Source: Paenibacillaceae bacterium UBA6304 (GTDB lineage Bacteria > Bacillota > Bacilli > Paenibacillales > Paenibacillaceae). Taken from it: DNA of 7,802 bases. The first letter of the stretch is position 1. Each line of letters opens with the position of its first letter. Location: contig DJTQ01000207.1 in NCBI GenBank assembly GCA_002439285.1, positions 1-7,802 of the forward strand, in the 5' to 3' direction. Under the pieces are notes generated by a model. The model saw only the letters and a program-made list of their open reading frames with translations, was not told where the DNA came from and searched no databases. This document shows, in pieces, positions 1-5,148 of the stretch. The position numbers and the translations under genes were made by a program.

Positions 1-1311
1 CTGTTTGCCGTGCTGCTGATTGCCGTAAATCTTTCTGTATTTATCGTGTTCGAGCAAATGTCCGTCAGCCATGACATGAAGCGGGTCGAAGCAGAAGCGG
101 AAGCGATTATTAAGGGTGTCAGACAATCGGCGGGAAGAATTCCTCCGGATGATCTGCTTCGTGCCTATGCCCCCCTGGACGGGATGCTGCGCGTGGTGAG
201 ACCGGATGGCACAAGCTCGTCTCCCGTCACGACGTCTTCGGAGAAGGAGCTAAGCAAGCTTAAATATGCTTATGAAAGCGAGCGTAAGTCAGAACGCCTT
301 AAAGTGGGACAAACAGGTTATGTCCGGGTCTCGGTCCCCGTCATCTGGCCCGATGGTGAAGTGGTCAACATCCAAGTGGTCGAAAGCATGTCCGAGACGG
401 AGAATCAGCTCGGTATTCTGCGTTCGGTACTCCTTGCGGTTACTCTGATAGCTCTGATTCCCGCCGTAGCATCGAGCCGGCTATTGGCGGACCGGATGAT
501 GAAGCCGATTACCTCGATGATCGGAACCATGAAAGAAATTATGCGTAGCGGCCGCTTTAAGCGGCTGAGACAAAGCGGACCGTCGAGAGACGAACTGAAG
601 GAAATGGAAGAGACCTTCAACGAAATGATCGATATGCTGGAATCAAACTTTGAACGACAGGAGCGGTTTGTTTCCGATGCCTCGCATGAGCTGAAGACGC
701 CACTGACGATTATCGAGAGCTATGCGAGTCTGCTGCAGCGGCGGGGCCGCGAACGACCGGAGTTGTATGATGAGGCCGTAGAAGCCATTCTGAGTGAATC
801 GCTACGGATGCGGGAGATGACGGAACAGCTCTTGATGTTAGCCGGAAGACCGGAACATTGGAACCTAACCTTTGAAACGGTTGATTTGGTCGAGGTAGCG
901 GAAGATGCAGTCCGGGCCTTCTGCAGTGCATATCAGCGGGAAGTGTCTATCGTTGCGGATGGACCACTCCTGCAGAACACGGATAAGAACAAACTTAGGC
1001 AGTTGTTGTTCATTTTGCTTGATAATGCGCGTAAATACAGTGAATCCGTCATTACGGTAAGATTAGGAAACGACCACAATCAGGCCTGGATCACGGTTAT
1101 GGACCGGGGAATTGGAATTCCGGAGGAAGAGCTTCCTAAGGTTTTCGATCGCTTTTACCGGGTGGATCCCGCACGGACGAGGTTGCCTGGCGAAGGCGGT
1201 TCCGGGTTGGGGCTTTCATTGGCGAAAGATATTGCGGGGGCCCTGGGGGCACGGATTGAATTGGAAAGTAAAGTGAGCCAGGGAACAACGGCGGTCGTGA
1301 TTTTCCGATAG
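1..1311 (+). CDS. Sensor histidine kinase of a two-component system, 5'-truncated by the window
   Basis: Membrane kinase that senses an envelope signal and passes phosphate to a response regulator. The frame is open from base 1 (residues LFAV precede a GTG at 10), so the true start lies upstream. Numbering from that GTG: the end of the first membrane helix is about 1-15, an extracytoplasmic sensor segment about 16-133, and the second membrane helix about 134-156. A HAMP linker covers about 157-215. The HisKA H-box SDASHELKTPL carries phospho-acceptor His226. The ATPase domain has an N-box with Asn339 in LLDNARKYSE, G1 DRGIGIP (365-371), F-box VFDRFYR, and G2 GEGGSGLGL (394-402). All catalytic motifs are intact. 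The PepSY genes downstream recall B. subtilis ykoH followed by ykoI/ykoJ, so a YkoH-like role is inferred. The partner regulator is not in the window. The histidine kinase call is secure; the signal is unknown. Confidence 0.95.
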   Translation: MFAVLLIAVNLSVFIVFEQMSVSHDMKRVEAEAEAIIKGVRQSAGRIPPDDLLRAYAPLDGMLRVVRPDGTSSSPVTTSSEKELSKLKYAYESERKSERLKVGQTGYVRVSVPVIWPDGEVVNIQVVESMSETENQLGILRSVLLAVTLIALIPAVASSRLLADRMMKPITSMIGTMKEIMRSGRFKRLRQSGPSRDELKEMEETFNEMIDMLESNFERQERFVSDASHELKTPLTIIESYASLLQRRGRERPELYDEAVEAILSESLRMREMTEQLLMLAGRPEHWNLTFETVDLVEVAEDAVRAFCSAYQREVSIVADGPLLQNTDKNKLRQLLFILLDNARKYSESVITVRLGNDHNQAWITVMDRGIGIPEEELPKVFDRFYRVDPARTRLPGEGGSGLGLSLAKDIAGALGARIELESKVSQGTTAVVIFR

Positions 1312-1355
1312 GAGATATCTTAGTAATAACAGGATGACATTAGGGGGATGACAAA

Positions 1356-2087
1356 ATGAGACCAAGACATAGATTTAGAATCCGGCTTGCGGTGTTATTG
1401 GTCTTTGCTGCGGTTGTTATAATCCTATGGCATCCTTGGAAATCCAATAAACCTGCGATATCGGCGCAAGCGGCTGAACAGGCGGTGCTTGGGCAATATC
1501 CGGGAACCATAGAACGGAATGTTCTAGAAGACGGTTTATACAAACTGCAGCTTCGCACCGAGTCGGGGTTGTACCGGATTGACCTAGACTCCCGTACGGG
1601 TAGAGTGAATGCCATCCGATTGGTGGAAGCCGCAAGTGGTGCAGAACCAAAAACGTTACAAAGCAGAGATCAGATAAAAGCGAAATTGCAGTCGCGCATC
1701 GATGGGACAATAAACAAGCTTGAACTGGTTGAACGGGAGGGAAATCGCGTCTATCAAGCGGAGATTGTAGATACATCAGGTCTCTCCAAGGAGCTCGTCC
1801 TTGATCCCTATACAGGAGAGACAATCTCCTCACGGGACTTGCCGTCCGTTTCGCAGGGAGATGATAGTGTAGCACGGCTGTTGAAAGAAAGTGAAGCCGC
1901 TAAGCTTGCGCTAGCTGAAATCCCGGGTACAGTAGATGATGTGGATCTCCGTGGAGTCGATAGCGGGCTACCTTACTATTTGGTGGAAATCGATCTGAAG
2001 GATGGCCGGGAAGCAACGGTGGAAGTTAACGCCATTTCGGGAGATATCCAGTCGGTAACCTGGGAGCGGGATGAACCCGATGAGTGA
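1356..2087 (+). CDS. Membrane-anchored PepSY-domain protein (YkoI/YkoJ-like)
   Basis: 243 aa, starting at ATG 1356 after a GGGGGA ribosome binding site at 1343-1348, 44 bp behind the kinase stop, so probably cotranscribed with it. A basic N-terminus (MRPRHRFRIR) leads into one hydrophobic helix at about 11-26, suggesting an N-in anchor with the rest outside the cell. The external part has three weak repeats of PepSY type at about 36-90, 99-158 and 178-236. Each starts with a helix and ends in the family's D-x-x-T-G turn: DSRTGRV (78-84), DPYTGET (150-156) and the degenerate NAISGDI (225-231). PepSY domains are thought to modulate enzymes or sensors in the envelope. Here, regulating or reporting to the adjacent kinase is an inference from position. 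No enzyme motif is visible. Confidence 0.85.
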   Translation: MRPRHRFRIRLAVLLVFAAVVIILWHPWKSNKPAISAQAAEQAVLGQYPGTIERNVLEDGLYKLQLRTESGLYRIDLDSRTGRVNAIRLVEAASGAEPKTLQSRDQIKAKLQSRIDGTINKLELVEREGNRVYQAEIVDTSGLSKELVLDPYTGETISSRDLPSVSQGDDSVARLLKESEAAKLALAEIPGTVDDVDLRGVDSGLPYYLVEIDLKDGREATVEVNAISGDIQSVTWERDEPDE

Positions 2088-2123
2088 GGACACATAAGGA
2101 AGGATGATGAAGTGTTTTCTTTT

Positions 2124-2163
2124 TTCTCATCAAATTCTAATGTTTCTCTTACCCGCTTCTCAT
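2124..2163 (+). promoter_or_regulatory. Candidate response-regulator operator (TTCTCAT-like repeats)
   Basis: Four related heptamers lie on the + strand in the gap before the secreted PepSY gene: TTCTCAT at 2124, TTCTAAT at 2135, TTCTCTT at 2144 and TTCTCAT at 2157. Start-to-start steps are 11, 9 and 13 bp. OmpR/PhoB-class regulators often bind direct repeats about one helical turn apart, so this could be the target of the regulator paired with the upstream kinase. No strong -35/-10 pair is evident; TTAATC at 2173-2178 is only a weak -10 candidate. The function is inferred from pattern and position. Confidence 0.3.
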
Positions 2164-2226
2164 TTGGGTGCGTTAATCTGAGTACAGACAACAAAGAGCA
2201 ACCAAATTTGAAGGAGGCATTTCATC

Positions 2227-2832
2227 ATGATTAAAAGAAAGATATGGGTAGGGACAATATCTGCCGCATTATTATTAGGGGCAACTACAGTAGTAGCAAG
2301 CGGAAACGTGACAGGACCAAACACAAAGAGTTTACCGGCCGCCAAAAATGGCGTACAATCGGACCAGGGCGGCTACATTACAATAGAGCAGGCTAAAACC
2401 GCTGCGTTAAAAGCAGCCGATGGACGTGTTGACGACGTGGACCTGGAGCATAAAGCCGGCAAGGTATTCTACGAAGTAGAGATCGATCAAAAAACCGGCG
2501 AAGTGGACGTGCTTGTCGATGCCGTAACGGGTAAAGTGTTGGCGGTAACAGATATGGAACAAGACGAGGATGATGACGACCGCGAAATTGATACGGAATC
2601 GACCAAGCCTGTCCCGGCAGCCGAAGTCAAGTTAACGTCCGAGCAGGCCTCTGCTATTGCGACTAAGCAGGTGAGCGGGGCGACCGTCGTCAAAGTCGAG
2701 CTGGATACGGATGACGGGCGTTATGTTTATGAAGTAGACCTTAAAACCGCTCAAGGCGAAGCCGACGTAGATATCGATGCGACCACGGGTAAAGTGCTGT
2801 CGGTTGATCAAGATTTTGACGATAAAGACTGA
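2227..2832 (+). CDS. Secreted acidic protein with two PepSY domains (YkoI-like)
   Basis: 201 aa from ATG 2227, preceded by a near-ideal AAGGAGG at 2211-2217. The N-terminus (MIKRK, then a hydrophobic stretch to about residue 24, VVA before SG) is a typical Sec signal peptide with no lipobox, so a secreted or wall-zone protein is expected. Two PepSY domains follow at about 50-108 and 134-194. They look like an internal duplication, ending in DAVTGKVLAV and DATTGKVLSV. The linker at 111-124 is extremely acidic (EQDEDDDDRE), and the C-terminus is DQDFDDKD; such patches may bind cations, but this is speculation. It follows the membrane PepSY gene by 139 bp, a gap with possible regulatory repeats, so it may have its own regulated promoter. 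It resembles the COG3212 (YkoI) group. No catalytic motif is seen. Confidence 0.88.
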   Translation: MIKRKIWVGTISAALLLGATTVVASGNVTGPNTKSLPAAKNGVQSDQGGYITIEQAKTAALKAADGRVDDVDLEHKAGKVFYEVEIDQKTGEVDVLVDAVTGKVLAVTDMEQDEDDDDREIDTESTKPVPAAEVKLTSEQASAIATKQVSGATVVKVELDTDDGRYVYEVDLKTAQGEADVDIDATTGKVLSVDQDFDDKD

Positions 2833-2858
2833 TAGATGAATGGAAAGGGTTGCTGCAA

Positions 2859-3401
2859 TTGTCTGTAAGTTTAGATCCTTATACGAATGAAACCGAGCAA
2901 TTGATCGCTTTCTTGGCGGGGGAAGTTTGGCCCTATCATGGAACAGCCACGTTGACAGAAGCTAACGTTCGTGAGCAAATCGCCCAAGGAAGATACGATT
3001 CAAATGATGAGAAGCAAACATTCTGGATTCTGAACGATGAAGGAGCAAAGATCGGTTTGCTGCGCATATTTGATCTAGGGGATCCGACTCCAATGTTTGA
3101 TATTCGCATCTCTGCTAAGTATCGCGGACAAGGTAGCGGCTTGCAAGCAGTTAAGAAGCTAGTCGAGTACGTGTTCACGAATTATGATGATAAAATTCGC
3201 CTTGAAGGACACACCCGAGCCGACAACCATGCAATGCGCAAAACTTTTCATAATGCGGGTTTTGTGAAAGAAGCGGTACACAGGTCGTCTTGGCCGTCGG
3301 AGGACGGAGAGCTTCATGATTCGATCGGGTATGCCATTCTCCGTGAAGATTGGATTGAAAACAAAACAACGCAGATCAACTGGAATGACTTTCCTTATTG
3401 A
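2859..3401 (+). CDS. GNAT-family N-acetyltransferase (RimJ/RimL-like)
   Basis: Predicted acetyl-CoA-dependent N-acetyltransferase, cytosolic, substrate unknown. The start is TTG 2859 (180 aa), because GGAAAGGG at 2842-2849 sits nine bases before it. The earlier in-frame TTG at 2850 touches that ribosome binding site. Counting from the 2850 TTG: the beta strand FDIRIS (83-88) leads into the acetyl-CoA pyrophosphate loop KYRGQGSG (90-97), which matches the motif A pattern R/Q-x-x-G-x-G/A. The helix LQAVKKLVEYVF follows. Then N126 with HAMRKTFHNAGF (127-138) forms the usual motif B and its conserved N-x-x-A/M region, and KEAVHR fits the final strands of RimJ/RimL-type proteins. It begins 26 bp after the secreted PepSY gene and could be read through from it, though a functional link is not evident. 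The family is clear; the substrate is not. Confidence 0.88.
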   Translation: MSVSLDPYTNETEQLIAFLAGEVWPYHGTATLTEANVREQIAQGRYDSNDEKQTFWILNDEGAKIGLLRIFDLGDPTPMFDIRISAKYRGQGSGLQAVKKLVEYVFTNYDDKIRLEGHTRADNHAMRKTFHNAGFVKEAVHRSSWPSEDGELHDSIGYAILREDWIENKTTQINWNDFPY

Positions 3402-3441
3402 GATTAAGAGCATTAATTTGAAATATCATATAATTCACTTC

Positions 3442-3460
3442 AAGAGGGTGTCCCAAAAGT
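3442..3460 (+). repeat. Left terminal inverted repeat of the MITE-like element
   Basis: AAGAGGGTGTCCCAAAAGT, matched 19 of 19 by the reverse complement at 3886-3904. The match does not extend beyond these bases on either side. Confidence 0.85.
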
Positions 3461-3474
3461 AGAAATATCTATTT

Positions 3475-3488
3475 GAGGGATAGCCCTC
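3475..3488 (+). repeat. Small hairpin GAGGG-ATAG-CCCTC
   Basis: A perfect 5-bp GC-rich stem with a four-base loop just inside the left terminus, 73 bp after the acetyltransferase stop. It is followed by TCTTAGG rather than a T-run, so at most it is a weak terminator. It is more likely part of the element's subterminal structure. Confidence 0.4.
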
Positions 3489-3596
3489 TCTTAGGATAGG
3501 ATAAATCTTTCTCACACCCTCGGTATCTAAGAAGTCTAGCCCAGTAACTTCATGTATTCACCGCTGGGATCGATAGGAGTGACTGTTGGGAGTAAA

Positions 3597-3619
3597 TTAA
3601 CTGTATTCCCTACAGTTAA
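3597..3619 (+). repeat. Palindromic repeat unit 1
   Basis: TTAACTGTA, loop TTCCC, TACAGTTAA: a perfect 9-bp inverted repeat, extending to 11 bp (3595-3621) with the flanking AA/TT. It has the same orientation as unit 2 and is opposite to units 3 and 4. Confidence 0.85.
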
Positions 3620-3628
3620 TTACCGTGA

Positions 3629-3645
3629 ATCCAGTCGTTCTGGAT
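3629..3645 (+). repeat. Hairpin between units 1 and 2
   Basis: ATCCAG, loop TCGTT, CTGGAT: a perfect 6-bp stem filling most of the 28-bp gap between palindromic units 1 and 2. It is unrelated in sequence to the TTAACTGTA units. Confidence 0.5.
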
Positions 3646-3647
3646 AC

Positions 3648-3670
3648 TTAACTGTATTACCTACAGTTAA
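3648..3670 (+). repeat. Palindromic repeat unit 2
   Basis: TTAACTGTA, loop TTACC, TACAGTTAA: a perfect 9-bp inverted repeat. It differs from unit 1 by one base, in the loop. Confidence 0.85.
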
Positions 3671-3709
3671 TTCTTATCCTTCACGCTCTTTTCGCTGCAA
3701 GTGCCTAAA

Positions 3710-3732
3710 TTAACTGTAGGATTTCCAGCTAA
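3710..3732 (-). repeat. Palindromic repeat unit 3 (inverted, diverged)
   Basis: TTAACTGTA, then GGATT, then TCCAGCTAA, 23 bp. Its GG after the left arm matches the reverse complement of units 1 and 2 (TTAACTGTAGG...), so it lies in the opposite orientation. The right arm has diverged; the stem AAATTAACTG/CAGCTAATTT (3707-3735) has one mismatch and a nine-base loop. Confidence 0.75.
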
Positions 3733-3761
3733 TTTGGTTCAGACCTGGCCTACCGTGCGAA

Positions 3762-3784
3762 ATAACTGTAGGTTTTCCAGTTAA
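3762..3784 (-). repeat. Palindromic repeat unit 4 (inverted, diverged)
   Basis: ATAACTGTA, then GGTTT, then TCCAGTTAA, 23 bp. It has the same orientation and internal pattern (GG...TTTCC) as unit 3, with TAACTG/CAGTTA as stem. It starts 52 bp after unit 3, close to the 51-bp step between units 1 and 2. Confidence 0.75.
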
Positions 3785-3825
3785 TCTTCATAGAGCGGCC
3801 TGGTGAGCCCAGGGAGGAGAGCAAC

Positions 3826-4008
3826 ATGGTGAAAGAAAGTGAGCTTGGTCAGGAAGAAGGGGGTGTGCCTCAGTCATCTATAATGACTTTTGGGACACCC
3901 TCTTTCTTTATGCCTTCACCTGTTAAGAAAATCCAGCAAACCAGAAGCGATATTTTGGGGTTAGGGCTTCTATCCAACAGCAACAACCTAAACCTTGAGC
4001 GAAAATAA
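3826..4008 (+). CDS. Doubtful 60-aa open frame crossing the right end of the element
   Basis: ATG 3826 has a good GGAGG at 3812-3816 nine bases before it, and the frame runs 60 codons. It starts inside the MITE-like element and reads through the right inverted repeat into flanking DNA. I recognise no domain. The sequence (MVKESELGQEEGG..., ending ...NNLNLERK) is low in hydrophobic content and has no predicted fold I can name. It may be chance coding over an element end, or a start module that can fuse to whatever lies beside an insertion. A real conserved gene seems unlikely. Confidence 0.15.
   Translation: MVKESELGQEEGGVPQSSIMTFGTPSFFMPSPVKKIQQTRSDILGLGLLSNSNNLNLERK
3871..3892 (+). repeat. 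AGTCAT/ATGACT hairpin at the right end of the element
   Basis: AGTCAT at 3872-3877, loop CTATA, ATGACT at 3883-3888: a perfect 6-bp stem nested between GGGGGTGT (3859-3866) and ACACCCTC (3895-3902), which can pair as an outer stem. The following TCTTTCTTT is only moderately T-rich, so a terminator role is possible but weak. Confidence 0.5.
3886..3904 (-). repeat. Right terminal inverted repeat of the MITE-like element
   Basis: ACTTTTGGGACACCCTCTT, the exact reverse complement of 3442-3460. Confidence 0.85.
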
Positions 4009-4120
4009 GGATTGGCCTGAATTGTTCGCAGATTGCGAGGTTGAAGTCGCCGTCCCATTATCAATTTCAATAGTTTTAGCTTATATGGCGACATCAAAAA
4101 TGAATATTTTTCAAACACTA
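3905..4120. other. Non-coding gap after the element
   Basis: No credible gene is seen on either strand. A short inverted repeat GTCGCC (4046-4051) / GGCGAC (4087-4092) spans an AT-rich stretch. No T-run follows it, and I assign it no role. Confidence 0.4.
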
Positions 4121-4149
4121 TAGGCATAGGAACGAATGTTTGTTATGTT
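4121..4149 (+). promoter_or_regulatory. Weak promoter candidate with LexA-like box in the spacer
   Basis: A possible -35 TAGGCA (4121-4126) and -10 TATGTT (4144-4149), 17 bp apart and each 4 of 6 to consensus. GGAACGAATGTTTG at 4129-4142 lies between them and matches 12 of 14 positions of the Bacillus LexA (DinR) consensus CGAACRNRYGTTYC, missing only the two outermost bases. A repressor bound there would block RNA polymerase. SOS control of the following small gene is therefore possible but unproven. Confidence 0.35.
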
Positions 4150-4181
4150 AATGGTAATTTGTAGGAATGGAGGTAACCCTA

Positions 4182-4361
4182 ATGAGTGTGAAAGAACAAG
4201 TGCTTGAAGCGATGAAGGCAGCCGGTAAGCCGGTAAGCGCAGGTGAAGTGGAGCAATTGTCAGGATTGGACCGCAAAGAAATCGACAAGGCGTTCAAAGA
4301 ACTGAAGAAAGATGAAGCCATCACTTCCCCGGTTCGCTGCAAATGGGAGCCCGTTCAATAA
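4182..4361 (+). CDS. Small winged-helix-like putative DNA-binding protein
   Basis: 59 aa from ATG 4182, chosen because GGAGG at 4169-4173 sits eight bases before it. An earlier in-frame ATG at 4167 overlaps that same ribosome binding site. The protein (MSVKEQVLEAMKAAGKPV...) reads as a minimal winged helix: helix 1 at about 3-14, a helix-turn-helix with SAGEVEQLSGLDRKEIDKAF at about 19-38, and a last helix ending in a short wing with ITSPVRCKWEPVQ. It resembles small stand-alone MarR/ArsR-like wHTH proteins common in Bacillota, where the C-terminal ...SPxRC... segment recurs. The target is unknown. It is monocistronic between the non-coding region and a terminator candidate. Its size leaves no ligand domain, so it may act as a dimer or as a co-factor. 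Confidence 0.75.
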   Translation: MSVKEQVLEAMKAAGKPVSAGEVEQLSGLDRKEIDKAFKELKKDEAITSPVRCKWEPVQ

Positions 4362-4396
4362 CGACCGAAATGACCTACCTACATACGGAGAATTGG

Positions 4397-4437
4397 AGAC
4401 CTTGGACCGTTTATTTACGAGTTCGGGTCTTTTTTTT
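4397..4437 (+). terminator. Rho-independent terminator candidate after the small wHTH gene
   Basis: GGACC (4404-4408) or AGACC (4397-4401) can pair with GGTCT at 4426-4430, directly followed by a run of eight T (4430-4437). The stem is short with a wide loop, so strength is uncertain, but position and T-run fit. Confidence 0.45.
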
Positions 4438-4523
4438 GCAAGATTGTACGCGAGAAGTTGCAAGCGATGTCTGGCCAAAGTCATTTCGTTTTGATCTGGT
4501 GCAAACCGGGACCAACCGGCTTG

Positions 4524-4553
4524 TTGTGAAGCGCTTTCCGGTAGTGGTATACT
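4524..4553 (+). promoter_or_regulatory. SigA-type promoter for the DinB-family gene
   Basis: -35 TTGTGA (4524-4529), an 18-bp spacer, and -10 TATACT (4548-4553) with an extended TGG just before it. The 5 of 6 -10 match plus the TG motif makes this the best promoter in this part of the window. Transcription would start near 4560, about 37 bases before the start codon. Confidence 0.6.
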
Positions 4554-4596
4554 TTTGCTGTTACGTCGATTACATAAGATGAAGGAGCGATAGTGC

Positions 4597-5103
4597 ATGT
4601 ATAGAACTATAAATGACTTCCTGGAAGACTGGAGCCAAGAAGAGGCTCTTACCTTAAAAGTACTAGAGGTGCTCACGGACGCCTCCTTGAAACAATCCGT
4701 ATCGGCCTCCCAGCAAAGAACGCTTGGAGACTTAGGGTGGCACTTGGTCGGCAGCCTGGATGCCATGCTTGGTGCGGCCGGACTGGTCATTGACGGACCC
4801 GAGTCTAAGTTGCCTACACCGGAACAAGCTTCGGAGATTGTTCATGGTTATCGCCAAATGAGCGAAGCCGTTACTAAGGCACTACAACAACAGTGGTCCG
4901 ATGAGAAGTTGAGCGAATCGCTTCTATTGTTCGGCTTTATCGATACGACTTACGGCGGTGTACTGAATACCGTGGTACGTCATCAGATTCACCATCGGGG
5001 TCAAATGACGATTCTGATGCGTCAAGCCGGCTTGGTTCCTCCGGGCGTTTACGGGCCGAACGAGGAAGAGAGCGCGGCAATGCGCGCAGCGAAGAATCAA
5101 TAA
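4597..5103 (+). CDS. DinB/YfiT-family putative metalloenzyme
   Basis: 168 aa from ATG 4597 with AAGGAG at 4582-4587. DinB-fold proteins are four-helix bundles that hold a metal with three histidines; many act as thiol-dependent transferases, others are uncharacterised. The triad is visible: His49 in LGWHLVGSL on helix 2, then His129 and His133 as H-x3-H in VVRHQIHHRGQM on the last core helix. The usual family ending is present too: after HRGQMTILMRQAGL comes VPPGVYGPNEE, which matches the common P-P-x-x-Y/G-P tail of DinB proteins. Length is typical. It lies 45 bp before the UPF0303 gene and probably shares its transcript. The substrate is not predictable. Despite the family name, there is no visible link to DNA damage control here. 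Confidence 0.9.
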   Translation: MYRTINDFLEDWSQEEALTLKVLEVLTDASLKQSVSASQQRTLGDLGWHLVGSLDAMLGAAGLVIDGPESKLPTPEQASEIVHGYRQMSEAVTKALQQQWSDEKLSESLLLFGFIDTTYGGVLNTVVRHQIHHRGQMTILMRQAGLVPPGVYGPNEEESAAMRAAKNQ

Positions 5104-5148
5104 TATACCTAATGCAATGAATTGAGGTCATCGGAGAGGTTGGTAAGG

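Larger units (their letters stand above)
3442..3904. mobile_element. MITE-like element bounded by 19-bp perfect inverted repeats, no transposase
   Basis: A 463-bp non-coding segment bounded by AAGAGGGTGTCCCAAAAGT (3442-3460) and its exact reverse complement (3886-3904). The GGGTGTCCCAAAAGT type of terminus is reminiscent of insertion-sequence ends in Bacillota, but I cannot name the family. No frame inside is long enough for a transposase, so this would be a non-autonomous derivative mobilised in trans, or an IS remnant. Both ends can also fold locally: GAGGGTGT at 3444-3451 matches ACACCCTC at 3514-3521, and at the other end GGGGGTGT at 3859-3866 faces ACACCCTC at 3895-3902 with AGTCAT/ATGACT nested inside. 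Four 23-bp palindromes fill the centre. I could not find a convincing target-site duplication, so mobility is inferred. Confidence 0.6.

Noticed and set aside
405..931. Long minus-strand frames inside the histidine kinase gene
   Set aside because: They are shadows of a well-supported + strand gene with intact kinase motifs, and lack starts with ribosome binding sites.
3535..3620. Minus-strand short frame ending in IDPSGEYMKLLG before a stop at about 3540
   Set aside because: Only about 27 codons after an upstream stop, no start or ribosome binding site; possibly a relic, not supportable as a gene.
3597..3670. Proteobacterial-type LexA boxes (CTGT...ACAG) within units 1 and 2
   Set aside because: Spacing is CTGT-N7-ACAG rather than N8, and the shared sequence extends well beyond it as a longer palindrome.
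3597..3784. CRISPR-like array (23-bp repeats, 28-39-bp gaps)
   Set aside because: Gap lengths are uneven, repeats occur in both orientations and diverge in the arms, one gap holds its own hairpin, and no cas gene is present.
3430..3916. Target-site duplication flanking the element
   Set aside because: No convincing direct repeat adjoins both termini; TTCAC occurs on both sides but at different distances from the ends.
4083..4094. ATATGGCGACAT shared with the T-box Stem III (5865-5876), suggesting a T-box relic
   Set aside because: No T box, AGTA or terminator lies around the upstream copy; a 12-base match alone is likely chance.
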